A DNA stretch of 64,000 nt from an uncultured Roseobacter sp. (GTDB taxonomy: Bacteria > Pseudomonadota > Alphaproteobacteria > Rhodobacterales > Rhodobacteraceae). Positions 27,913 through 36,004 of the stretch are shown here, in pieces. The notes below the pieces were generated by a model that had not been told where the DNA came from, did not search any database, and worked only from the letters and a program-made list of their open reading frames with translations. Location of the stretch: positions 620,001-684,000 of the forward strand of contig NZ_CANMNK010000002.1 in assembly GCF_947499265.1 (NCBI RefSeq), written 5' to 3'. Every line of letters begins with the position of its first letter. Positions within the stretch are counted from its first letter, which is position 1. The translations under genes were made by a program, and so were the position numbers.

Positions 27913-28698
27913 ATGGCATATGAAATTTCATTGGCAGGGAAGACCGCCGTCATCACCGGATCAAATTCCGGCATCGGGCTGGGGATCGCCTGGGAACTGG
28001 CCCGCGCGGGCGCGCATGTGGTGTTGAATTCCTTTACCGATGCCGAGGAAGATCACGCGTTGGCGCAGCAGGTCGCAGATGAGGCGGGTGTGACCGCGCG
28101 CTACATTCAGGCGGATATGTCGAAGGGCGACCAATGCCGCCGTCTGATCGAAGAGGCCGGGCGCTGCGATATTCTGGTCAACAACGCCGGGATCCAGCAT
28201 GTGGCCGCCATCCCGGAGTTCCCGGTGGAAAAGTGGGATGCGATCATTGCCATCAACATGTCGTCGGCTTTCCACACCACGGCCATCGCCTTGCCGATGA
28301 TGCGGTCGGCTGGTTGGGGTCGGGTGATCAACATCGCCTCCGCGCATGGGCTCACGGCGTCCCCCTACAAGGCCGCCTATATTGCGGCCAAACACGGGGT
28401 GGTCGGGCTGACCAAGACGACCGCTCTGGAAACCGCGAAGGAGCCGATCACCGCCAATGCGATCTGCCCCGGTTATGTGCTGACACCCATCGTTGAAAAG
28501 CAGATCCCGGACACGATGAAAGAATACGACATGAGCCGCGAAGAGGTGATCGAGAATGTGATGCTCACGCGTCAGCCGTCGAAGGAATTTGCGACGGTGG
28601 AGCAAATGGGCGGCACCGCCACCTTCCTGTGTTCAGATGCAGCTGCACAAATCACCGGGACAACCATCAGTGTCGATGGCGGGTGGACGGCGCTGTAA
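27913..28698 (+). CDS. bdhA: 3-hydroxybutyrate dehydrogenase
   Basis: A 261-residue short-chain dehydrogenase. The TGSNSGIGLGIA cofactor loop, NNAGIQH, and the catalytic Ser...Tyr-x3-Lys set (ASAHGLTASPYKAAYIAAKHG) are present. The C-terminal half (PGYVLTPIVEKQIPD) fits D-3-hydroxybutyrate dehydrogenase, which converts 3-hydroxybutyrate to acetoacetate during polyhydroxybutyrate use. The start at 27913 follows a gaagga site; a longer frame upstream has no support. The upstream 27848-27895 is rich in TGC/GCA steps, a style seen in PhaR sites. The next gene is a patatin. Confidence 0.92.
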   Translation: MAYEISLAGKTAVITGSNSGIGLGIAWELARAGAHVVLNSFTDAEEDHALAQQVADEAGVTARYIQADMSKGDQCRRLIEEAGRCDILVNNAGIQHVAAIPEFPVEKWDAIIAINMSSAFHTTAIALPMMRSAGWGRVINIASAHGLTASPYKAAYIAAKHGVVGLTKTTALETAKEPITANAICPGYVLTPIVEKQIPDTMKEYDMSREEVIENVMLTRQPSKEFATVEQMGGTATFLCSDAAAQITGTTISVDGGWTAL

Positions 28699-28702
28699 GA
28701 GG

Positions 28703-28741
28703 TTTAATGCCTCCGGCGGGGATATTTCCAGCCAGAAGAAA
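28703..28741 (+). repeat. 39-bp dispersed intergenic repeat, copy 1
   Basis: Sequence beginning TTTAATGCCTCCGGCGGGGA, between bdhA and the patatin gene. A second copy at 35100-35138 matches at 32 of 39 positions without gaps, in the same orientation. Both lie just upstream of a gene. Confidence 0.75.
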
Positions 28742-28762
28742 CCAATGGGTGAAGGAGCGGAG

Positions 28763-29800
28763 ATGGCGGTCAAGAAAATCAACCTGGCCCTGCAGGGCGG
28801 TGGTGCGCATGGCGCCTTTACCTGGGGGGTGCTGGATCGGTTGCTTTGCGAAGAGGGTATTCATATCGCGGCCATTTCCGGGACATCGGCGGGCGCGCTC
28901 AATGGCGCGGCGCTCAAGGCCGGTATGATCGAGGGCGGGCGGCAGGGCGCGCGGGATCGGCTGGATTGGCTCTGGCGCGAGGTTGGTGCCCGTCCGGATT
29001 TGCAACTGCCGGCCTGGATGCTGCCGTTTTCGCTGGGTGATTTCAGTCAGGCGCTGGAGTATTCTTGGCCGGTGATGGCGGCAGATGCCTGGTCGCGCGC
29101 GGTGTCACCTTATGCGTACGGGCCGTTTTACAACAACCCCCTGCGATCGATTGTCGAGCAGTTCGATTTCGATGCGGTGCATGAGGAAGGCGGAAAGGGG
29201 CCGTGCCTCTTCATCTGTGCCACACGTGTGCGCAACGGCAAGGTGCGGGTGTTCAAGGACAGTGAAATCGGCACCGATGCCATTCTGGCTTCTGCCTGTC
29301 TGCCGACGGTGTTTCAGGCGGTTGAGGTGGAGGATGCGGAGACCGGCATGCGCGAGGCCTTCTGGGACGGGGGCTATACCGGTAATCCGGCGCTGTTCCC
29401 GCTGTTTAATCCGTCGCTGCCCGATGACATTTTGATTATCAACATCAATCCGCTGGAGCGGACGGAATTGCCGCGCACGGCGCAGGCGATCCAGAACCGG
29501 ATCAATGAGATCAGTTTCAATTCCTCCTTGCTGCGGGAGTTGCGCGCCATCGAGTTTGTGCAGCGTCTGCTGGAGCGTGGTGCCCTTACGACCGAACAAA
29601 AGAGCCGCGTGCTGATCCATATGGTGGCCGATGATGCGTTGATGAACGAGTTATCAGTGGCGACCAAGCTGGTGCCGACACCCTTTACCCTGTCACGTCT
29701 GAAATCCGCCGGTCAGAAGGCGGCGGATGCCTTCCTAACACATCACAAAAACGACCTGGGCAAGTGTAGCTCGGTCGATCTGGTGGATATGTTCCAGTAG
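28763..29800 (+). CDS. Patatin-like phospholipase family protein
   Basis: A 345-residue patatin-fold hydrolase. It has the oxyanion-hole glycines (LQGGGAHGAF), the nucleophile elbow GTSAGA (Gly-x-Ser-x-Gly) and the catalytic Asp in WDGGYTGN. No signal peptide is seen, so it acts inside the cell. The start at 28763 has an aaggag site five bases upstream; an ATG at 28745 would place that site inside the gene. It follows bdhA across a dispersed repeat, so a role in lipid or polyhydroxybutyrate breakdown is plausible but inferred. It converges with the DUF502 gene. Confidence 0.88.
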   Translation: MAVKKINLALQGGGAHGAFTWGVLDRLLCEEGIHIAAISGTSAGALNGAALKAGMIEGGRQGARDRLDWLWREVGARPDLQLPAWMLPFSLGDFSQALEYSWPVMAADAWSRAVSPYAYGPFYNNPLRSIVEQFDFDAVHEEGGKGPCLFICATRVRNGKVRVFKDSEIGTDAILASACLPTVFQAVEVEDAETGMREAFWDGGYTGNPALFPLFNPSLPDDILIININPLERTELPRTAQAIQNRINEISFNSSLLRELRAIEFVQRLLERGALTTEQKSRVLIHMVADDALMNELSVATKLVPTPFTLSRLKSAGQKAADAFLTHHKNDLGKCSSVDLVDMFQ

Positions 29801-29801
29801 G

Positions 29802-30521
29802 TTACGCGCCGTTTCCGGGAGGCTCGGTGGGGTCTTTGCCGTTGGGATAGACGAGGCCTGCGGAGATCACCAGTTTGGCGGCGTCTTCGACGGTCATGTC
29901 CAGCTCGATGATGTCCTTCGATGGGAAAAACAGCAAAAAACCGGATGTCGGGTTGGGCGTTGTCGGGACGAAAATGCTGACCATGGGTTCGGCATTATTC
30001 GCCCGCGCGGCGATTTCGCCCTTGGTGCCGGTTGAAATGAACCCGATGGCCCAGATGCCGCGGCGCGGATATTCGATCAGGCAGGCTTTTTCAAAGCTCC
30101 GTTCGGATTGGGCAAAAACGGTTTCCGAGATCTGCTTGATGCCGGAATAGATCGACCGCACCACGGGGGTGCGCTCCACCAGGCTTTCGGCAAAGCGGAT
30201 GAAGGACCGGCCGATGAAGCCTTTGGCCATCCAGCCGACAATCACCGTGAAGATCAAAAAGATCACAACGCCGATACCGCGGATGTTGATCTGGATTTCC
30301 GGATCGAGGCCGAGCCAGTCCTGCAACACGCGGTCAGGCTGGTAGGATCCGGGCACGAGCGGCAGCACAAAGCCGTCGATCCAGCCCACAACCGACCAGA
30401 TCAACCAGATGGTCAGCCCCACGGGGGCGATGACAACAAGACCGGTCAGAAAGGATGCGCGCAAAGCGCTGAACAAGCTGCGTCTTGGGGTGGCGGGCTC
30501 TGGATCAAACGGAGTATTCAT
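29802..30521 (-). CDS. DUF502 family inner-membrane protein
   Basis: A 239-residue protein with two hydrophobic segments (FLTGLVVIAPVGLTIWLIWSVVGW and GVVIFLIFTVIVGWMA). The family pattern VERTPVVRSIYSGIKQISETV and FVPTTPNPTSGFLLFFP is unmistakable for DUF502. The family has no established function in proteobacteria. The C-terminal part after the second helix is soluble. It stands alone between the patatin gene (convergent) and psuG (same strand, 75 bases upstream). Confidence 0.88.
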   Translation of the reverse strand: MNTPFDPEPATPRRSLFSALRASFLTGLVVIAPVGLTIWLIWSVVGWIDGFVLPLVPGSYQPDRVLQDWLGLDPEIQINIRGIGVVIFLIFTVIVGWMAKGFIGRSFIRFAESLVERTPVVRSIYSGIKQISETVFAQSERSFEKACLIEYPRRGIWAIGFISTGTKGEIAARANNAEPMVSIFVPTTPNPTSGFLLFFPSKDIIELDMTVEDAAKLVISAGLVYPNGKDPTEPPGNGA

Positions 30522-30596
30522 AACGCATCTCTACTGACGTGCCTCGTAGGTAGGCGCAATCCCACTGCTTCACAATGGCTTTGGCGGGTCACGTGT

Positions 30597-31529
30597 TCAA
30601 TTTCCCGTATCGCGGGAGAGGGCCATCAGTTCCGCTGCAATTTTAGCCGCAAGCCGGGCATTGTTGCGCACCAGCGCAATGTTGGCGGTGAGCGAGCGGC
30701 CCTCGGTCAGCTCAAAAATACGCTGCAACAAATAGGGTGTCACGGCCTTGCCCCGGATGCCATGGGAATCGGCGTCTTTCTGAGCTTGTGCGATGATGGG
30801 GGCAAGGGTCGGTGCGGGGATCTCATCGTCCAAGGGGATTGGGTTCGCGACCAATTGGCCGCCCGGCAGCCCCAACTGACCCCGCATATGATGCGCCCGG
30901 GCAATTTCTGCGGGCGTATCCATGCGCAGCGGCGCCTTGAAAGGGGATGTGGCGCTCCAGAAGGCGGGGAATGCGTCTTGCTCAACAGCGATCACCGGCA
31001 CGCCCTGAGTTTCCAGCACTTCCAGCGTCTTGTCGACGTCCAGAATGGCCTTGGCGCCCGCGGCAACCACGGTCACCGGGGTCTGCGCAAGCTCCATCAG
31101 GTCTGCGGAGATGTCGAAGCTGTTTTCCGCACCGCGGTGCACACCGCCAATCCCGCCCGTGCCGAAAACCTGGATACCGGCCAGATGGGCCGCGATCATC
31201 GTTGCGGCCACGGTTGTGGCGCCGGTGCCGCCGGTCGCCATACAGGCGGCCAGATCCGCGCGGGAGAGTTTGGCCACCCCCTTGGCCTGGGCGAGCAGCT
31301 GCAGTTGCGCATCGTCCAGACCAATGTGCAGCGTGCCATCGATGACGGCGATGGTTGCGGGCGTGACATCCGCGGCGCGAATGTCATTTTCCACCTGCCG
31401 CGCCACTTCCAGGTTTTGTGGATAGGGCATGCCGTGGGTAATGATGGTGCTTTCCAGCGCAACGATGGGTTTGCCGGCGGCCTTGGCAGCGGCCACTTCG
31501 GTTGAATGGATCATCGGCAGGGCAGTCAT
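30597..31529 (-). CDS. psuG: Pseudouridine-5'-phosphate glycosidase PsuG
   Basis: A 310-residue enzyme of the PsuG/indigoidine-synthase-A-like family. It cleaves the C-C glycosidic bond of pseudouridine 5'-phosphate to uracil and ribose 5-phosphate. The family segments VALESTIITHGMPYPQN, GTGGIGGVHRGAENSFDISADL and AGAKAILDVDKTLEVLE, with the catalytic Lys, are intact. The start at 31529 overlaps the stop of psuK by four bases, giving the usual kinase-glycosidase pair. A longer in-frame start would only run into psuK. Confidence 0.94.
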   Translation of the reverse strand: MTALPMIHSTEVAAAKAAGKPIVALESTIITHGMPYPQNLEVARQVENDIRAADVTPATIAVIDGTLHIGLDDAQLQLLAQAKGVAKLSRADLAACMATGGTGATTVAATMIAAHLAGIQVFGTGGIGGVHRGAENSFDISADLMELAQTPVTVVAAGAKAILDVDKTLEVLETQGVPVIAVEQDAFPAFWSATSPFKAPLRMDTPAEIARAHHMRGQLGLPGGQLVANPIPLDDEIPAPTLAPIIAQAQKDADSHGIRGKAVTPYLLQRIFELTEGRSLTANIALVRNNARLAAKIAAELMALSRDTGN

Positions 31530-32419
31530 AGGGCGGTCTCTCCAGATACATAGGTGGCGGCGGCCTGCAGGGCGCGGCGCAGGGCGTCTTCGGCATTGGC
31601 ACCGGTGGCGTCGGCGGCGATATGGGCGGCCATGAAGGTGTCCCCTGCGCCTGTCACGCGGGTCACCAGGACGTGCGGTGGGGTTTGGGTCAGCAGGCCG
31701 TCTTGTCGTCCTTCGGTTGCGTCCGCCCCCCCATCGGTCACCAGCACCCGCGCAGCGCCGCGTGCAAGCAGGCCTTCTGCCGCACTGCGCGAGGTGTCGA
31801 AACTGCGCTGGCAAAGCAGGCTGGCCTCTTCGAGGTTCACATATAGCGTGCCGCGCCCTGATTGCACAAAGGGCGCGAGGCGTTCTGCCTTGCCGGGCGA
31901 AGCGGGGGCGACACGCAGATCCGCCTGCGCCAGCAACGGACTGCGGGCGATGTCGCTGAGCAGATTGAGGGTCAGGTTGCCATCCAGTGCGACCAATCCG
32001 GTGTAGGGGGCGTCCACTGTGGCCAGCCGCCCATCCGACAACGGTGAGAGGATTTTGGCCCCTGCGGCTTCCAACGAATGGGCATCCGCAATGGCCGCGA
32101 TCAACCCATTAGCGCCCTCGACAGCCATATAGACATCGGTGGGCAGATCGTCGGAGCGGTACACCGTCTCGGTAATCATCCCGCGCGCCGCACAGGCAGA
32201 GATCAATTCATCCCCTTCCTCATCCCGGCCAATGGCCGTCAGCAGCGCCGGGGTCAGCCCGAACCGCGCCAGCGTCATCGCGATATTCATGGCCACGCCA
32301 CCCGGCAGGCGGGTGATGCGCCCCGGCACATCCGACCCCTGACGCATCGCGCTGGCCGATCGGCCAATGACGTCCCAGAGCACGGAGCCGATGCAGAGAA
32401 TATCAGGTGTCATTGTCAT
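31526..32419 (-). CDS. psuK: Pseudouridine kinase, PfkB family
   Basis: A 297-residue PfkB-type sugar kinase. The N-terminal IGSVLWDVIG and LPGGVAMNIAMTLARFG segments bind the sugar; TRVTGAGDTFMAAHIA supplies the anion hole and catalytic Asp (GAGD). Coupling with psuG by a four-base overlap indicates pseudouridine as substrate, phosphorylating it to the substrate of PsuG. The pair salvages pseudouridine from RNA turnover. No pseudouridine transporter gene lies beside it. Confidence 0.9.
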   Translation of the reverse strand: MTMTPDILCIGSVLWDVIGRSASAMRQGSDVPGRITRLPGGVAMNIAMTLARFGLTPALLTAIGRDEEGDELISACAARGMITETVYRSDDLPTDVYMAVEGANGLIAAIADAHSLEAAGAKILSPLSDGRLATVDAPYTGLVALDGNLTLNLLSDIARSPLLAQADLRVAPASPGKAERLAPFVQSGRGTLYVNLEEASLLCQRSFDTSRSAAEGLLARGAARVLVTDGGADATEGRQDGLLTQTPPHVLVTRVTGAGDTFMAAHIAADATGANAEDALRRALQAAATYVSGETAL

Positions 32420-32461
32420 GAATGTCTTGTGACCGGGAAACCCAGCGGGTTCAAGGGCGTG

Positions 32462-33268
32462 TCAGCCCGGTACCGCGAATGTCAGCGCCGCCCAAAGGGT
32501 TTCCCAGACCGGCGCACGCTCGGAGCTGCCAGCGGCATCGCTGGGGCGCAGGACAACGGCGTCAAAGAGGTAGCTGTGACCGGGGGTGACCGGGATGGTG
32601 GCCTCGCCCCTGTCGTCCGTGCGGGTGAGGGTAACGGTGACCTGATTGTCGGGTGAGAGGTCAAAGACTTCGATCTGCGCGTCAGGGCGTGGCGCCCCCT
32701 GGTAGTCAACGCGCACCTGCATCTGACCGTCAAAGCCCGGATCATAGGGGTTGGTCAGCGCGACAAATTCTGTGGCCAGCCCATAAGCGCGGTCCGCCCC
32801 CAGACCGTCACCGACGGCCATCAGGGATTTGGCATGGCGCGTGTAGCTTTCCCGGAAATCCTGCTGGGGCCAACCGGCGGCCGCGTGATCCGCTGCCGCA
32901 TTCGGGAAATCCTTGTGTTTTGCAAAGGTCAGGAATTTTTCCCACGTCTTATAGGTCAGCGAAGAGGGGGCCGTTTCATGCAGAATGACCAGCAACCCCT
33001 CATCTGGCGCGGTCGTGGCCAAGGCGGGCGTGTCGCCAATGCGGCCTTCGACCGGGAGCAGTGCATTACCTTGGGCCATTTCAAATCGGGTAAAGCGATT
33101 TTCGAACCACGCCAGCGCAATACCTTTGAAATTTTCACCATTGCGCAGGTTGGCCACCAGCGCCGCGCCCGGTTCAACTTGATATTTTTTTGGCTCAATC
33201 CAAAACTCATGGCTAACCGCTGACGTACCAGTTAGCAGTAGCATAATTATTAAAAGTCGAGAGAGCAT
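32462..33268 (-). CDS. DUF4198 periplasmic protein
   Basis: A 268-residue secreted protein. A Sec signal (MLSRLLIIMLLLTGTSAVS) is followed by HEFWIEPKKYQVEPG, the hallmark start of DUF4198 proteins. The C-terminal half (GAPRPDAQIEVFDLSPDNQV... DRGEATIPVTPGHSYLFDAVVLR) is an Ig-like strand domain typical of the family. DUF4198 proteins often sit beside nickel or cobalt transporters and may bind metal at the N-terminal His. Its start codon (33266-33268) overlaps the start codon of the divergent HupE-like gene, so the two genes share no intergenic space. Confidence 0.82.
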   Translation of the reverse strand: MLSRLLIIMLLLTGTSAVSHEFWIEPKKYQVEPGAALVANLRNGENFKGIALAWFENRFTRFEMAQGNALLPVEGRIGDTPALATTAPDEGLLVILHETAPSSLTYKTWEKFLTFAKHKDFPNAAADHAAAGWPQQDFRESYTRHAKSLMAVGDGLGADRAYGLATEFVALTNPYDPGFDGQMQVRVDYQGAPRPDAQIEVFDLSPDNQVTVTLTRTDDRGEATIPVTPGHSYLFDAVVLRPSDAAGSSERAPVWETLWAALTFAVPG

Positions 33269-34415
33269 GATGACTTCATCCTTCAGAACCCTTGTGACAA
33301 AGCTGTTGCTTTTGCTGGCGTTGTCAACCGCTGGTGCCTGGGCATCCCTAACGCGCGCGATGGCGCATGAACTGGTACCGACCATTGCCGATCTGACAGT
33401 TGTGGATGGGCAAAGCGTGGTGCTGGATTTCCGGATTAATCTTGAGGCCTTCCTTGCCGGGGTCGATCTGGATGTCGCGGAGAACACCGATGACGATGCC
33501 GCCGGTGAGACCTACACGACCCTGCGGGGCCTCTCAGGTGCCGATCTGGCAGCACGGGTGCCGCAGTTGGTTGAATTCTGGAACACGGTGCCCCTGGCCG
33601 AGAGCAGTGCGCCGCTCGCATTCGGAATAACGAGCGTGGAGGTGCCGGACGACCTGAGCGCAGAGCTTCCGCGCATATCATTGCTGCGGTTGACGGCGCA
33701 AATGCCTGATACGGCCAGCGCGATCACCGTGAATTGGCCCAAGGGATCCGGTGCGCTGGTGTTGCGGCAGCAAGGGGTCGAGGAGCCCTTTACCGGCTAT
33801 CTTGCCGGGGGTGAAAGCAGCCCGGCGATTGCCTTTGGCGGTGGTGGTGCGCAGAGCCTGATGGGGGCGTTTCTGGCCTATATCCCTGTGGGCTTCGATC
33901 ACATTCTGCCCAAAGGCCTCGACCATATCCTGTTTGTGCTGGGGCTGTTCTTTCTCAGCACCAAATTGCGCCCGCTGGTCTGGCAGGTCAGCGCCTTCAC
34001 GTTGGCACATACCGTGACGCTGGCCCTTGGGGCTCTGGGGCTCGTGAAGATTAATCCGGGGCTTGTGGAGCCGTTGATCGCGGCGTCGATTGTGTTTGTG
34101 GCGGTTGAGAACATCTTTACCTCTGGCCTCAACCCGTGGCGACCGGTGGTGATTTTCGCTTTTGGGCTGTTGCACGGGTTGGGCTTTGCCTCCGTGCTAG
34201 GCGAGTTCGGTCTGCCGGATGGTCAGTTTGTGCCAGCATTGATCGGCTTCAACATCGGGGTCGAAATCGGCCAGCTGACCGTGATCGCGATCGCCTTTGC
34301 TGCGGTCGGATGGTTTGCGCGCAAGGAATGGTATCGATCTCGGATTGCCGTCCCGGCGTCCTGTGTGATTGCCGCTGTCGGCGCTTATTGGTTTGTGGAG
34401 CGCGTGTTCCTGTAA
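33267..34415 (+). CDS. HupE/UreJ-2-like membrane protein with N-terminal periplasmic domain
   Basis: A 382-residue protein. The N-terminal signal (TLVTKLLLLLALSTAGAWAS) precedes a periplasmic domain of about 150 residues starting HELVPTIADLTVVDGQ. The C-terminal half has about six or seven membrane helices with conserved histidines (GFDHILPKGLDHILFVLG, FTLAHTVTLALGAL, GLLHGLGFASVL). HupE/UreJ members move nickel or cobalt; some HupE2 proteins may take up cobalamin. Together with DUF4198 it suggests a metal-uptake pair, which is inferred. The ATG at 33267 follows gagag; ATG 33270 is equally possible. Confidence 0.85.
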   Translation: MMTSSFRTLVTKLLLLLALSTAGAWASLTRAMAHELVPTIADLTVVDGQSVVLDFRINLEAFLAGVDLDVAENTDDDAAGETYTTLRGLSGADLAARVPQLVEFWNTVPLAESSAPLAFGITSVEVPDDLSAELPRISLLRLTAQMPDTASAITVNWPKGSGALVLRQQGVEEPFTGYLAGGESSPAIAFGGGGAQSLMGAFLAYIPVGFDHILPKGLDHILFVLGLFFLSTKLRPLVWQVSAFTLAHTVTLALGALGLVKINPGLVEPLIAASIVFVAVENIFTSGLNPWRPVVIFAFGLLHGLGFASVLGEFGLPDGQFVPALIGFNIGVEIGQLTVIAIAFAAVGWFARKEWYRSRIAVPASCVIAAVGAYWFVERVFL

Positions 34416-34419
34416 CGGC

Positions 34420-35040
34420 TCAGCCCATGGCCGCGATCAAAGTGCCAAGGGCCTGGCTCGGGTTCTCCGCGTGCCAGATCTCGTCACCGAGGCCAAAGAA
34501 GTCGGTGAAGGGGGCGAGGGTGCGCATCATGTTTTCGTCGAGCGCCCCTTCGGCCACCACGGGCACTTCGATGACCTCGGACCACCACTGGAAGAGGTCG
34601 ATTTCGGCAAAACTGCCATCGCCGAGGCTGGAGGCCTGCACCGGGCCGAAGCTCACATAGTCGGCGCCTGCTTCCCCCGCGGTCATGCCATCGTGGCGTG
34701 AGGTGGCGCAGAAACAGCCGACGATGGCCTCGTCGCCAAGCGCTTTGCGGGTGTCACGGACGGATCGGGCGGCATCCGTCAGGTGCACGCCATCGAGGCC
34801 CAGACGGTCAGAGAGCAAGGTGTGATCGCTCAGGACCAGCGCGATGTCGCGGGCATGGGTGATCTCGCGCAAAGCGTCCGCCGCGCGAGACAGGCGATCT
34901 TCATCCCGGGTGGCCATGGAAAGGCGCACACAGGCAACAGGATGTGCATCCAGCACCGCAGCCAGCACGTCGGGAAAGCTGCTTAACTCAAACTCGGCGG
35001 GGGTGATCAGGTAAAGCTGCGGCTGTTCGGGCGTGTCCAT
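34420..35040 (-). CDS. ThiE/TenI-like protein with altered active site
   Basis: A 206-residue TIM-barrel protein of the thiamine phosphate synthase superfamily. The segments LDGVHLTD, GADYVSFGPVQAS and VVAEGALD correspond to ThiE motifs. However the substrate-binding QLREK-type motif reads VRLSMATRDE and the pyrophosphate-binding FPTSTK-type loop reads QASSLGDGS. It may therefore be a TenI-type paralogue without synthase activity. No thi gene adjoins it. Confidence 0.72.
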   Translation of the reverse strand: MDTPEQPQLYLITPAEFELSSFPDVLAAVLDAHPVACVRLSMATRDEDRLSRAADALREITHARDIALVLSDHTLLSDRLGLDGVHLTDAARSVRDTRKALGDEAIVGCFCATSRHDGMTAGEAGADYVSFGPVQASSLGDGSFAEIDLFQWWSEVIEVPVVAEGALDENMMRTLAPFTDFFGLGDEIWHAENPSQALGTLIAAMG

Positions 35041-35099
35041 GGGCGGGGTCCTTCGGAAGTCTGCGCAGAGCAGTAGCGCAAGCGTTGGGAAATGAAAAC

Positions 35100-35138
35100 T
35101 TTAATGCCTTCGGCGAGGATATTTTTGGCCAAGAGAAA
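35100..35138 (+). repeat. 39-bp dispersed intergenic repeat, copy 2
   Basis: Sequence beginning TTTAATGCCTTCGGCGAGGA, 46 bases before trmJ. It matches copy 1 at 28703-28741 in 32 of 39 positions. Confidence 0.75.
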
Positions 35139-35183
35139 GCGCGCGCGGTTGCGAGCAGGCGGGGGGCGACGTATGAGGCCTTT

Positions 35184-35939
35184 ATGAGCGAGCCTGTTGA
35201 ACAACCGCAGATCCCGGCCTTTGTGCTGGTGCGCCCGCAGATGGGCGAAAACATCGGTGCTGCTGCGCGCGCGATGTGGAATTTTGGCCTCGACAGGATG
35301 CGCATTGTTGCCCCCCGCGATGGCTGGCCCAACCAGAATGCCGTGGCCATGGCCAGCGGTGCCGGGCGGTTGCTGGACGAGGCCCGGGTGAGTGAGGATC
35401 TGGCCACATCTATTGGTGACTGTGCGTTTGTTTTTGCAACGACGGCGCGGGCGCGGGATCTGACCAAACCGATCTTCAGCCCGGAAGAAGCGATGCGCCT
35501 TGCGTCGGAGAAAGTCGCACAAGGTCAACGGGTTGCCGTACTTTTCGGGCCGGAGCGTGCCGGGCTGGAGAACGAGGATATCGCGCGAGCGAATGCCATC
35601 ATCTCCGTACCGGTCAATCCGCAGTTTGCCTCTCTGAACCTCGCGCAATGTGTGCTGCTGGTAGGGTACGAATGGATGCGTGCCGTCGGCGATGTAACGC
35701 ATCAGACCACGGAAATGGCGGGGACGGAGTGGGCCGAGGCCATCGAGGTTGAGCATCTTGCCAATCATTATCAGGATCGGCTGGAAGAGGCCGGGTTCTT
35801 CTTTCCTGATCACAAGGCCCAGTCGATGCGGACGAACCTGCGCAACATGTGGAGCCGGATGCCTTTGACCCGTGCGGATGTGCAAATGATGCACGGCATG
35901 ATGCGGCAATTGATCCGCTGGAAAACGCGCGACGACTAG
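35184..35939 (+). CDS. trmJ: SpoU-family RNA methyltransferase, TrmJ-like
   Basis: A 251-residue SPOUT methyltransferase. Motif 1 (PQMGENIGAAARAMWNFG), motif 2 (VAVLFGPERAGLENEDI) and motif 3 (ISVPVNPQFASLNLAQCV) are all present, forming the knotted S-adenosylmethionine site. The C-terminal extension fits TrmJ, which 2'-O-methylates position 32 of tRNAs. The start at 35184 (MSEPVEQPQIPAFVLVRPQ) is chosen because the homologous region begins there; the longer frame would include the dispersed repeat. Confidence 0.86.
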   Translation: MSEPVEQPQIPAFVLVRPQMGENIGAAARAMWNFGLDRMRIVAPRDGWPNQNAVAMASGAGRLLDEARVSEDLATSIGDCAFVFATTARARDLTKPIFSPEEAMRLASEKVAQGQRVAVLFGPERAGLENEDIARANAIISVPVNPQFASLNLAQCVLLVGYEWMRAVGDVTHQTTEMAGTEWAEAIEVEHLANHYQDRLEEAGFFFPDHKAQSMRTNLRNMWSRMPLTRADVQMMHGMMRQLIRWKTRDD

Positions 35940-36004
35940 ACGCGCTGGACCTGCCCGGCCACAGGTTCTAGGTATGCAGCGCGAAGGATGACAAGGACGC
36001 AGAC

